From: Cyclobacteriaceae bacterium
GTDB lineage: Bacteria > Bacteroidota > Bacteroidia > Cytophagales > Cyclobacteriaceae
Direction of reading: 5' to 3'
Assembly (NCBI GenBank): GCA_003565295.1
Contig: PXCO01000106.1
Span: 1 to 39,659 of the forward strand
Length of the DNA: 39,659 nucleotides
A program made the translations under genes and the position numbers. A model generated the notes under the pieces. That model was given only the letters and a program-made list of their open reading frames with translations. It ran no database searches and was not told the DNA's origin. Positions 1 through 7,238 of the stretch are shown in pieces. The first letter of the stretch is position 1. The number at the start of each line of letters is the position of its first letter.

Positions 1-1
1 A

Positions 2-1009
2 TATGACAATACCATAGACACCAAAGTTCCGGGGCACTGGGGGGTGCACAAAAACATCTATGGGCCCACGGATAAGGCCTTTAAATTTCTGGAAGATGTG
101 CTTACCGAGGTTATGGACATTTTCCCAAGCACCTACATACATATAGGTGGTGATGAAGTTCCCAAAGACCACTGGATCACCTCCTCAGCCGCTCAAAGAG
201 TAATTAAAAAAGAAAAACTGGAGGACGAACACGAACTTCAGAGTTATTTTATCAGAAGAATAGAAAAATTCCTCAATCAAAATGGCCGGAAATTAATCGG
301 ATGGGATGAGATTTTGGAGGGAGGGCTGGCACCAAACGCCACGGTGATGAGTTGGCGTGGTGAAAAGGGAGGCATAGCTGCCGCTAAAATGGGCCATGAT
401 GTGATAATGACCCCAAACAGCCATCTTTATTTCGACCATTATCAGGCCGAGGACAAATCCACAGAGCCATTGGCCATAGGCGGGTTTTTGCCCCTGGAAA
501 AAGTGTACAGTTATAGCCCCATACCGGAGACCCTTAGCATAGAGGAAAGCAAACATGTGCTCGGGGTACAGGCCAATCTTTGGACAGAATATATTCCCAC
601 CAATAACAAAATGGAATATTTTCTTTTTCCCAGAGCCCTGGCACTTGCAGAAGTTGCATGGAGGGAAAAGGAATCAAAAAATTTCGAGAGTTTCAGCAAG
701 AACCGACTCCCACATCATTTGAGGCAATTTGAAGCATCTGGGGTGTTCTTTAGGATACCGGAAGCCGAGGTGGTAATACAAGTAGATAAGGCTTCAGGTA
801 GACATAAAGTTAGCATTACGCCACTGGTGAGTCAGGCACGTGTTTTTTACACCGTAGACGGTCATAAGGCCGACCAAACCGGCACACCATATCACGGACC
901 CTTTATGGCGCCTATTCCCGGTGAGGGTCAGGAACGCTTATCCCTGCGGTACGTGGTAGTCACCCCAAATGGCAGGTCCAGCAATGAATTTCAGGTAGAG
1001 ATAAAATGA
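2..1009 (+). CDS. Beta-N-acetylhexosaminidase, GH20 family (3' part only)
   Basis: The reading frame is open from the window edge (codons begin at base 2), so the N-terminus lies outside. It encodes the second half of a GH20 catalytic barrel. The motif HIGGDEV at about 143-163 holds the family's Asp-Glu catalytic pair, and GWDEILEGGLAPNATVMSWRG and NLWTEYI are typical of the late barrel strands that line the GlcNAc pocket. The last 80 residues (DGHKADQTGTPYHGPF region) look like the chitobiase/hexosaminidase C-terminal beta domain. The enzyme should remove terminal beta-GlcNAc or GalNAc from chitin or glycan oligosaccharides, probably in the periplasm or at the surface, although the signal peptide cannot be seen. 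A strong hairpin follows the stop codon, so this is the last gene of its transcript. The family assignment is secure; the exact substrate is not. Confidence 0.93.
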   Translation, partial: YDNTIDTKVPGHWGVHKNIYGPTDKAFKFLEDVLTEVMDIFPSTYIHIGGDEVPKDHWITSSAAQRVIKKEKLEDEHELQSYFIRRIEKFLNQNGRKLIGWDEILEGGLAPNATVMSWRGEKGGIAAAKMGHDVIMTPNSHLYFDHYQAEDKSTEPLAIGGFLPLEKVYSYSPIPETLSIEESKHVLGVQANLWTEYIPTNNKMEYFLFPRALALAEVAWREKESKNFESFSKNRLPHHLRQFEASGVFFRIPEAEVVIQVDKASGRHKVSITPLVSQARVFYTVDGHKADQTGTPYHGPFMAPIPGEGQERLSLRYVVVTPNGRSSNEFQVEIK

Positions 1010-1026
1010 TGTATATGCTGAATTTT

Positions 1027-1068
1027 TTCACCAAGGAAAACAGGTGTTCACCTGTTTTCCTTGGTGAA
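1027..1068 (+). terminator. Strong hairpin terminator after the GH20 gene
   Basis: A perfect 20-bp inverted repeat starts 18 bases after the GH20 stop codon. The left arm is 1027-1046 and the right arm 1049-1068, with almost no loop, so the top base pairs must open. It is followed by a T-rich stretch (attattcttttt). The left flank is also T-rich after an A-poor start, so termination is best supported for the + strand. Confidence 0.8.
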
Positions 1069-1391
1069 TTATTCTTTTTAAATAGCCTTTCAGTCGCACC
1101 CTAATGCAAGTAACATCTACTGTTATATTTTGCTCATTGATTTTCAGAAATGCTGATAGGATATGGCTGATCGAAGAGGTTCAGGATTTGTTAGTTTTCT
1201 TACTTCCCATGGCCAGTTCATTCATTGCTTAAATAGCATTCCTAAAATCATCTTTTCCAAATCTGTAATCAGTTTTTGCATAATAGTCTTTTACAAGACA
1301 ATTTATTCTGGCTACATCGATTTATTTAGGATTATTGTTGAAAACCCTACTTATGAATAAGGCATAACACTCCTAAATCGATTAAGCTTTT
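1069..1391. other. Intergenic region upstream of the ECF sigma gene
   Basis: About 320 AT-rich bases separate the GH20 terminator from the sigma factor gene. An open frame at 1163-1360 has no recognisable protein features and I do not call it a gene. The region must hold the promoter of the sigma/anti-sigma pair, but I see no clean TTTG-N19-TAnnTTTG match. Confidence 0.5.
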
Positions 1392-1985
1392 ATGGAAAAC
1401 GCAAAGGAAAGAACCGCTCAAGAAGTCATCACCGATTGGGTAAATGAACATGGAGATTACCTTTACCGGTGGGCCTATCACAAAACGGGTAATGAGAATG
1501 TTGCAGAGGACCTGGTGCAAGAAACCTTTTTGGCGGCAGTGAGGAATTATCCGAAATTTAAAGGTAAAAGTGGCCCCAAAACTTGGCTTACCCGCATACT
1601 TAACAACAAAATAATAGATCATTACAGGAAAGCTTCCAGTAAACTGGTTAGCATGGATGATTTAGAAACCCAGAAGAGTGCACAATTCACTAATTCTTTT
1701 TTCAATTCCGGGGATAATTGGAATACCAATGGCTTAGAAGAAGCTTGGGAAAATGAAAGCCATTTATTGGACAACGAATCATTTACTCAAATTATGGATA
1801 TCTGCATGGAGGATTTACCTTCAAAATGGAGAATGGCCATATTATCAAAATTTATTTTGGACAAGGATGCTGGTTTAATTTGTCAGGATTTGAATATAAC
1901 CAAGTCTAATTATTGGCAGGTAATACACAGGGCAAAGTTGATGCTGAAAAAATGCCTTGAACTCAAATGGTTTGGCGTTGGTTGA
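1392..1985 (+). CDS. ECF RNA polymerase sigma factor
   Basis: This is a 197-residue sigma-70 family protein with only regions 2 and 4. Region 2 spans about residues 14-85: the AEDLVQETFLAAVRN segment is the region 2.2 core-binding helix, and TWLTRILNNKIIDHYRK is the region 2.3/2.4 promoter-melting and -10 recognition segment. Region 4 lies at about 140-190, with LPSKWRMAILSKF followed by a helix-turn-helix around ITKSNYWQVIHRAKLMLKKCLE. The ending resembles the sigma subfamily in which an HRARxxLxxCLExxWF segment is followed by a small zinc-finger gene (TIGR02943-like, from memory). The next gene starts nine bases later and looks like its anti-sigma partner. The target regulon cannot be read from the sequence. 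Confidence 0.92.
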   Translation: MENAKERTAQEVITDWVNEHGDYLYRWAYHKTGNENVAEDLVQETFLAAVRNYPKFKGKSGPKTWLTRILNNKIIDHYRKASSKLVSMDDLETQKSAQFTNSFFNSGDNWNTNGLEEAWENESHLLDNESFTQIMDICMEDLPSKWRMAILSKFILDKDAGLICQDLNITKSNYWQVIHRAKLMLKKCLELKWFGVG

Positions 1986-1994
1986 ATATTGCGT

Positions 1995-2267
1995 ATGAAA
2001 TTAGTTGAAATTATGAACTGGATGCTTCTTTCTTGTAAAGAAGCCACGCTTTTGATTGAGAAAGAACAAATAGAGCCACTTACTAAGTTGGAGAAAACGA
2101 GGTTGTGGGTACATACCAGTATGTGCAGAGCCTGCAATGCCTATCAAAAGCAAAGTTTGCTGATAGCAAAGGCTTTGAAAAAGTGGTTTCATCTTGCCCC
2201 CGCCAATTCCAGGAAACTCCCTTCGTCTTCAAAGGAAAAAATCATCGATAAGATCAAATCGTCTTAA
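1995..2267 (+). CDS. Small zinc-finger (ZAS-like) putative anti-sigma factor
   Basis: This is a 90-residue protein whose ATG lies nine bases after the sigma factor stop; an in-frame TTG two codons earlier is less likely. It carries the pattern of a ZAS zinc site: a cysteine in LLSCKEATLLIEK, then H-x3-C-x2-C in VHTSMCRACNAYQ. No transmembrane helix is visible, so it would act in the cytoplasm. By family and position it should bind and hold the sigma factor encoded just upstream, perhaps in response to redox or metal stress (inference). The tail is basic and serine-rich. I am confident of the pairing, less so of the signal sensed. Confidence 0.78.
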   Translation: MKLVEIMNWMLLSCKEATLLIEKEQIEPLTKLEKTRLWVHTSMCRACNAYQKQSLLIAKALKKWFHLAPANSRKLPSSSKEKIIDKIKSS

Positions 2268-2699
2268 ATTTTAGTTTTTTTCAAGAATTAAATCCTCATT
2301 CTTCTATTATATGGACAGTGTTTTAAGCTACTAATCTCAAATGCTGGGGAACATTGGTTCGATATTTACAAAGAATGGCAATTATATATTTGCCCAGTCA
2401 AGACTTTCTGTTTTTTATGAAAGAAAAGCCCGACCATTAGGCTATTGTCATAACCTGAACAACGATTCCTATTATAACCTCCACTTGCGGGTATGCATTG
2501 GTTTTGGAATATTTTCGGTGAAATTTTTATAAGATAAAAACTATCAACAGGTTGCAGTACGATTAGTGATCATATTTCTATTTGAACGTTATATTTAGTC
2601 AGAATTGTCAACTAAAAGACATTTTGAAATCGGTTTTGGTGGTATAATTGGTAAATGATTCTTTTGGCTCAATTCAATAGGTGAAAAACGCCAATATGG
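2268..2699. other. Non-coding gap before the repeat block
   Basis: No credible gene is visible. The open frame at 2341-2532 lacks any recognisable motif. Near the right end, GCTCAATTC (about 2668-2676) and GAATTGAGC (about 2699-2707) form a 9-bp inverted repeat that leads into the repeat block. Confidence 0.45.
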
Positions 2700-2870
2700 A
2701 ATTGAGCATGACGAGATCCACACACCGAGGGGCGCCCCCCCCAATAGCTCCGGGGCTACCGGGGTTGCGAGATTCCCCCGAAGCAAGTTCCCCGAAGCGA
2801 GTTCGGGGCAGGCTATCCCGAAGATCGGGACAAGTTGTGGCAAATAAAAATCAATTATAAACACATGAAA
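2700..2870 (+). repeat. Dispersed hairpin-rich repeat, first (diverged) unit of tandem pair
   Basis: This unit contains the same blocks as the units at 2865, 14129 and 28439: GCATGACGAG, ACACAC, a GC-rich inverted block, TGCGAGATTCCCCCGAAGC, and a right end AATTATAAACACATGAAA. It also has the hairpins CCCCGAA-gcgag-TTCGGGG (about 2792-2810) and TCCCGA-aga-TCGGGA (about 2816-2830). It lacks the CCTGACGGCAGTCAGG head. Its terminal ATGAAA is shared with the start of the next unit. Confidence 0.8.
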
Positions 2871-3018
2871 TCGAGCCTGTCCTGACGGCAGTCAGGGCAT
2901 GACGAGAGCGACACACGGGGGGATGCCCCGATGGCTATCGGGGAGATGCGAGATTCCCCCGAAGCGAGTCCGGGGCAGGCTATATGACCAATAAAAAGAC
3001 AATTATAAACAGATGAAA
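2865..3018 (+). repeat. Dispersed hairpin-rich repeat, second unit; ends at a start codon
   Basis: This unit is bounded by ATGAAA at 2865-2870 and again at 3013-3018. Inside, in order, are GAGCCTGTCCTGAC, the palindrome CCTGACGGCAGTCAGG, GCATGACGAG, ACACACGGGG, the hairpin CCCCGAT-ggct-ATCGGGG, GCGAGATTCC, a CCCCCGAAGC...CCGGGG inverted block, and the A-rich tail GACAATTATAAACAG. The right ATGAAA is the first two codons of the GT2-like gene. The same architecture precedes genes at 14134 (minus strand) and 28560. Confidence 0.88.
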
Positions 3019-3555
3019 ATAAGCATTATAATACCTTCCCAAAATGATACCGAATACCTTCGGGACTTATTGGTGTTTTTATATAAACATACACTACCTA
3101 CACATCTTCAAGAGGTAATTATCGTAAATAATTTTGAAGACGAAAACCTAACTAAACTAGCTGAAAAATCCCATGCAAAACTTTATTTTTTTGAGGGAAG
3201 TTCCCATAGGCTAAAAGCCGAAGCTGGAGCATTTGTAGCCACAGGTGAAATACTTTATTTCATAAAACCGGGTTTTTTCCCTCCAAAAAACTTTGATAGG
3301 CGCATTATCAAAGCAGTTAACTTAAAAAAAGAATTAGGAAGCCTCTACCATCCCTTTATCGCATATTGCTGCAAATGGATGAACTTAAAGCAAATGGACA
3401 GGTTGATCTTTTTTCTTTCCCCAATGAGCAATTTTTTTATAAAGAAAAAGCTGTTTCATGAATGTGGAGGATTAAAATATGACGGAAAAGTCATTTCATT
3501 CCGGCAATTGCTCAACAGAAACTTGTTGAAAAACCGTCCAGGGCTGGTTCATTAA
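3013..3555 (+). CDS. GT2-fold glycosyltransferase-like protein, probably degenerate
   Basis: This is a 180-residue protein that aligns with the small GT-A glycosyltransferases of the TIGR04283 type: an N-terminal ISIIIPSQNDTEYLRDLL, then SHRLKAEAGAFVATGEILYF, then a late FFIKKKLFHECGG. Two metal/nucleotide-sugar positions look altered. The usual VDGGSTDGT segment reads VNNFEDENL (about 38-46), and the usual LFLHADT segment reads YFIKPGFFP (about 82-90), so the acidic residues are missing. The start codon is supplied by the right end of the repeat at 2865-3018. The gene converges on the Crp-family gene. It may be an inactive or repurposed paralogue; the fold is well supported, activity is doubtful. 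Confidence 0.68.
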   Translation: MKISIIIPSQNDTEYLRDLLVFLYKHTLPTHLQEVIIVNNFEDENLTKLAEKSHAKLYFFEGSSHRLKAEAGAFVATGEILYFIKPGFFPPKNFDRRIIKAVNLKKELGSLYHPFIAYCCKWMNLKQMDRLIFFLSPMSNFFIKKKLFHECGGLKYDGKVISFRQLLNRNLLKNRPGLVH

Positions 3556-3585
3556 ACAGGTTTTTAAGATAAGAAAAACCCAGCT

Positions 3586-4266
3586 TCAAATGGCCGACAT
3601 GTTTCTTACATAAATCCTTTTTCTGTCATACTTGATGATACCATTTTTTTCAAGTTCCCTGAAAACTGTGGTCACGGTTTGTCGGCTGGTTACGGTGAGC
3701 TTTGCCACTTCCTCGTGGGTTATCCCAAGTTCTACCACAAATTGTTCGCTATCACCTTTTACTTGTCTGCCGAAAGCATTCACTGCCTCTTTGATAAAAT
3801 TTCGGATCCGTTGTTCAGAGGTATTGAAAACAATATTTTCTAAGCGGTTTTGAATTTTTTTCAATTTAAAGCCGATCAGTTTGGTCACTTCCAGATTAAA
3901 ATTGGCATTAAGTCCCATGATTTTTTGGAAATCATTGATGCCAACCTTACAAATCACCGCATCATCTGTCACTTCAGCAATTTCTTCCCGCTTGGTTTGC
4001 CCCGTAAGGCACAGCTCCCCAAACACCTCCCCTGGACCAAGAATGGCCAAAATCACTTCCCTACCATCCTTGGAAATCTTTGAGATTTTAATTTTCCCCT
4101 TCTTTAGCAGGAAAACACATTCTGAGCTGTCCTCAGGAAAATAAAGAACTTGATTTTTGGGGACATCCTTCATGGTGGTCACCTTGTGCATCAACCTTTT
4201 TTCCTCAGGGGTCAGCACCTTTAGTATACTGAAATTTTCTAAAAACCAAATTTTGGTTCTTTCCAT
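3586..4266 (-). CDS. Crp/Fnr family transcriptional regulator
   Basis: This 226-residue protein has the standard two-domain layout. The N-terminal cyclic-nucleotide-binding beta roll spans about 20-125, with FLLKKGKIKISKISKDGREV and LGPGEVFGELCLTG. A dimer helix precedes a C-terminal HTH_Crp domain at about 150-222, where GITHEEVAKLTVTSRQTV is the winged helix-turn-helix. There is no N-terminal cysteine cluster like that of Fnr, so an iron-sulfur sensor is unlikely. The phosphate-binding arginine of true cAMP receptors is not obvious in the GEVFGELCLTG segment, so the ligand is unknown. It stands alone between a convergent GT2-like gene and a non-coding gap, so its targets are not apparent. 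Confidence 0.93.
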   Translation of the reverse strand: MERTKIWFLENFSILKVLTPEEKRLMHKVTTMKDVPKNQVLYFPEDSSECVFLLKKGKIKISKISKDGREVILAILGPGEVFGELCLTGQTKREEIAEVTDDAVICKVGINDFQKIMGLNANFNLEVTKLIGFKLKKIQNRLENIVFNTSEQRIRNFIKEAVNAFGRQVKGDSEQFVVELGITHEEVAKLTVTSRQTVTTVFRELEKNGIIKYDRKRIYVRNMSAI

Positions 4267-4849
4267 GAAAGGGTATTTTTTAAGGTTAAATATTGAAATA
4301 ATTTAATGAAAGGTTGGGTCATTTTTCGTTTTTTTGTCAGGAAAATTAGAAACACCGACTACAACACTAGTACAACACCTCCATCGGCCTCTTTAAAAGT
4401 TGCAAAAAATGCAAAAAGAAGGTTGGAAAGTGGTTTAATCAATCCAGGTGAACCGGAATCAATAATAATGATTCCGGTGAATTTGCCCCCATCATAAACT
4501 TAATTATTAATGGTAAGCATAATTCAACTTTTTCTGTTTCCCCCCCCAAAAAAAAACTCCCCAAAAACACCATTTGGTGTTTTCGGGGAGCTATCCCAAC
4601 TCAACCACACAAAAAATATACTATTTAAAAATCAACCAATCTTCTACCTCAATAATTGATCAAAAACTAAATTCAACTACTTCGAAAAGTATATCCGAAA
4701 AGCTTATACCTAAAGGTAAATACTGAATTTGAAGAAATAAAATGAAAGTAAACCAAGTCACCTTTTACCGTAATAAAGTGATATAATTCCTTACCTCAAA
4801 CCTTTATTCCATCTCCTGAAACAGTACCGGGGTAAGATGAAAAAGCCAT
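4267..4849. other. Gene-poor gap with two hairpins
   Basis: There is no convincing gene. An open frame at 4306-4497 shows no protein character. The gap holds a 10-bp hairpin, ACCGGAATCA/TGATTCCGGT, at 4452-4478 without a T-tract, and the terminator described at 4548-4590. The stretch 4591-4849 is AT-rich and probably the 3' untranslated region of the transporter gene. Confidence 0.55.
4548..4590 (-). terminator. Rho-independent terminator, minus strand
   Basis: Arms CTCCCCAAAAACACC (4557-4571) and GGTGTTTTCGGGGAG (4576-4590) pair over 15 bp with one mismatch. Read on the minus strand, the hairpin is followed by nine Ts (the A-run at 4548-4556). It lies about 260 bases downstream of the SSS transporter stop codon and is the first good terminator for that transcript. 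Confidence 0.85.
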
Positions 4850-6292
4850 TCAGACATTGTTTTTCCTTAAAAACAACAAACCCAGATAGGTGATGGCCGC
4901 ATTGACCAGTAATATTTCAAAACCGAATTGATACCCCGAAAACCAGGATTCCGAAAAATGATCCAGCACAAATGAAAGGGCAGGGCTAAGCAAACATATT
5001 AGAGGTACCCATCTGTCACTAACATTCCATCGGTTGGTAAGTCCATATACAAACATTCCCAATAAGGGGCCATAGGTGAACCCGGCCGCCTTGAACACTG
5101 CACTTACCACCGACCTGTCATTCAATTCATTGAACAACACTATGGTGAAAAACACCAAAAAGGTAAACCCAATGTGGATGAACAGCCTTGTCCTGTCCTG
5201 ATTTAGTTTTTTTCGTTTAGGCAGATCAATAATATCTATACAAAAAGAGGTGGTGAGTGCCGTCAAGGCTGAATCCGCACTGGAAAAAGCTGCCGCAGTG
5301 ATCCCCAATAAAAACACCACACCTGCCAGGGTGCCAAAGTGATTCAGGGCCAAAGAAGGAAAAAGCTCGTCGGTAGCTCCCGGAAGCCCAATGCCAAACT
5401 GGGAGGCATAAGTATACAACAACACCCCTAAGGCTAAAAACAACACATTGGAAAAAAGAAAAGTAAGTGAGAACCAAAAAATATTTTTCTGGGCATCCTT
5501 TTGGTTTTTGCAGGTCAGGTTTTTTTGCATCACATTCTGATCCAACCCGTTCATGGCAATGGTGATAAAGATGCCTGCTGCAAACATCTTGAAGAAATTT
5601 TGACTGGAATTCCCGTCCCACACCCAAATGTCGGACCGGTCACTTTGGGCAATCATACCCAACAAACCCGTGCCGTCCTTGTTGAGATGACTTGCGATTA
5701 CAAAGATACAGATGAGCACTGCCGCCAACAAAAAGGTGGTCTGAAGGGTGTCTGTCCACACGATGGTTTTGATACCGCTTTTAAAGGTGTATAACCAAAT
5801 AAGTACCATGGTGGTGAAAACTGCAGCATAAAAGGGAATACCGAATGCTTCAAAAAAGGCCAGTTGCAGTACAGTGGCCGCCAAAAACAAGCGGAACGAA
5901 GCGCCTATGGTCTGTGAGATCAAGAAGATGGTAGCACCGGATAGGTAGGTGTTTCTGCCGAACCGGGTTTTCAGGTATTCATAGATGGATATCAGGTTTA
6001 ACTTATAAAATAGGGGTATAAGCACCAATGCTATGACCGCATAACCCACCATATTGCCCAAAACCAGTTGCAGGTACGCCCAGTTGGTATTGCCTACCTC
6101 CCCGGGTACAGAAATAAAAGTCACCCCCGACAATGATGCGCCTACCATACCGAAGGCCACCAAAAACCAGGGAGACTCCCGGTTGCCGGTGTAGAAGGTA
6201 AGGCTGTCCGATTTTCTGGAAGTCAGGTAGCTAATAAGAATCAACAATAAGAAGTAACCGGCGATCACGCCAAAGACTAAGATTGGGGACAT
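4850..6292 (-). CDS. Sodium:solute symporter (SSS family)
   Basis: This is a 480-residue integral membrane protein with about 13 hydrophobic segments, the usual size and topology for the SSS (LeuT-fold) family. Recognisable landmarks are the N-terminal YFLLLILISYLTSRKSDSL, the family segment FYTGNRESPWFLVAFGMVGA followed by SLSGVTFISVPGEV, and LGITAAAFSSADSALTALTT in the eighth/ninth helix region, which carries the conserved serines of the sodium site. It would take up a solute with sodium across the inner membrane. SSS substrates range from sugars to carboxylates and the sequence does not decide. It is transcribed alone, with a terminator at 4548-4590. Confidence 0.93.
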   Translation of the reverse strand: MSPILVFGVIAGYFLLLILISYLTSRKSDSLTFYTGNRESPWFLVAFGMVGASLSGVTFISVPGEVGNTNWAYLQLVLGNMVGYAVIALVLIPLFYKLNLISIYEYLKTRFGRNTYLSGATIFLISQTIGASFRLFLAATVLQLAFFEAFGIPFYAAVFTTMVLIWLYTFKSGIKTIVWTDTLQTTFLLAAVLICIFVIASHLNKDGTGLLGMIAQSDRSDIWVWDGNSSQNFFKMFAAGIFITIAMNGLDQNVMQKNLTCKNQKDAQKNIFWFSLTFLFSNVLFLALGVLLYTYASQFGIGLPGATDELFPSLALNHFGTLAGVVFLLGITAAAFSSADSALTALTTSFCIDIIDLPKRKKLNQDRTRLFIHIGFTFLVFFTIVLFNELNDRSVVSAVFKAAGFTYGPLLGMFVYGLTNRWNVSDRWVPLICLLSPALSFVLDHFSESWFSGYQFGFEILLVNAAITYLGLLFLRKNNV

Positions 6293-7188
6293 CAGAAAAC
6301 AGGTTAAAATTTTGCCCGTAAATTACGTATTTTTCATTAGAACCTTGGGGAGGATTGCTGAAAATGAAAATGCCGGGTTAATGATATTTTTTAAGTGTAG
6401 AAAGCATTGCCAGGCTTAAAGCTAAATGCCCTTCATTGGTCATTTCTTGAATATATCTTTTTGTCAGAAGACTTCCCCCAGCAGGTCCGTCATGGTTTTG
6501 ATGCATTAACCAAAGACTGCCATTCTGAATATAGTAGGAAAGAAATAATTTCTGGTCTTGGGTGTGGAATAATAAGGTTTTTAATAGGTTTCAGCTTTTC
6601 GAGTTTTTCGATATCGAATTAAAATTTACGCTCAAGCCCTATTCTTTCAGCCTCATTTCCGCTAAAGCAATAAATAACAGTAACTATTTATGATTGGTAG
6701 GAAAGGTAGCAGTGAAAACTGAGGCCTATGTCGGTGGTAAATCTCCAGCCCTTTATCTACTAGTACACCATTATTCACGACTTCATGACATCAGGGATTA
6801 GATGGATTTATCTCATATTTTTGGCAATATTATCGAGTATTACTTTTTCCCGCTTTGCGCTTCTTTATTCTAAGGATCATTCCATCAAAAAAACCACCCA
6901 AATGAAGTTAAGATTTTCAAGACCTCCCCTATTTTTGCCATTTCACCACTTTCATAAAAATCCTGAAAAGTTTGGGTTATGATGTTCTTTTAATAATCGA
7001 GAACAATTTAGTAATATATTCTTTAAAAACAAATAATTTATCATATTTAATTAATACATTCAAATAGTAATCTAGTCTTCAGAGCCAGGAAAAAGGTTAA
7101 ACCTTCAGTTTGAAGGTTAATCTGTAAATCATTGGCAACAAAACCATCCGAAAACTAACTCGCACATGTAATCGGTATTGTTCAAGCC
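6293..7188. other. 900-bp gene-poor region, possible gene remnant
   Basis: No intact gene could be supported. Plus-strand open frames at 6407-6622 and 6785-6982 show no recognisable features. On the minus strand a 70-codon open stretch at 6378-6590 without a good start reads plausibly as protein (QNGSLWLMHQNHDGPAGGS in its middle), and a neighbouring frame just upstream also reads as protein, which may mean a frameshifted relic. The rest is AT-rich and featureless. Confidence 0.4.
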
Positions 7189-7225
7189 AAAAAAACCCTC
7201 CAGGTATAAAAAACCTGGAGGGTTT
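7189..7225 (-). terminator. Rho-independent terminator after the plug-domain gene
   Basis: Arms AAACCCTCCAGGT (7193-7205) and ACCTGGAGGGTTT (7213-7225) form a perfect 13-bp stem with a 7-base loop, 13 bases past the stop codon of the minus-strand gene. On the minus strand it ends in seven Ts (the A-run at 7189-7195). Confidence 0.9.
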
Positions 7226-7238
7226 CTCTTAATAAAGT

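Noticed and set aside
2268-2600. Possible small gene at 2341-2532
   Set aside because: No motif, unusual composition, no good leader, and it lies in an AT-rich gap.
2595-2864. Minus-strand open frame of 89 codons across the repeat block
   Set aside because: It is read through the hairpin-rich repeat (proline/glycine-rich, from GC blocks) and has no coding character.
3559-3580. AT-rich hairpin GGTTTTT/AAAAACC between the GT2-like and Crp-family genes
   Set aside because: The stem is weak and no T-tract follows on either strand, so I did not call a terminator.
4804-4857. A 17-codon open frame whose ATG overlaps the stop of the SSS transporter (ATGTCTGA, minus strand)
   Set aside because: Overlap of a short frame with a stop codon is common by chance, and the 17-residue product has no recognisable feature.
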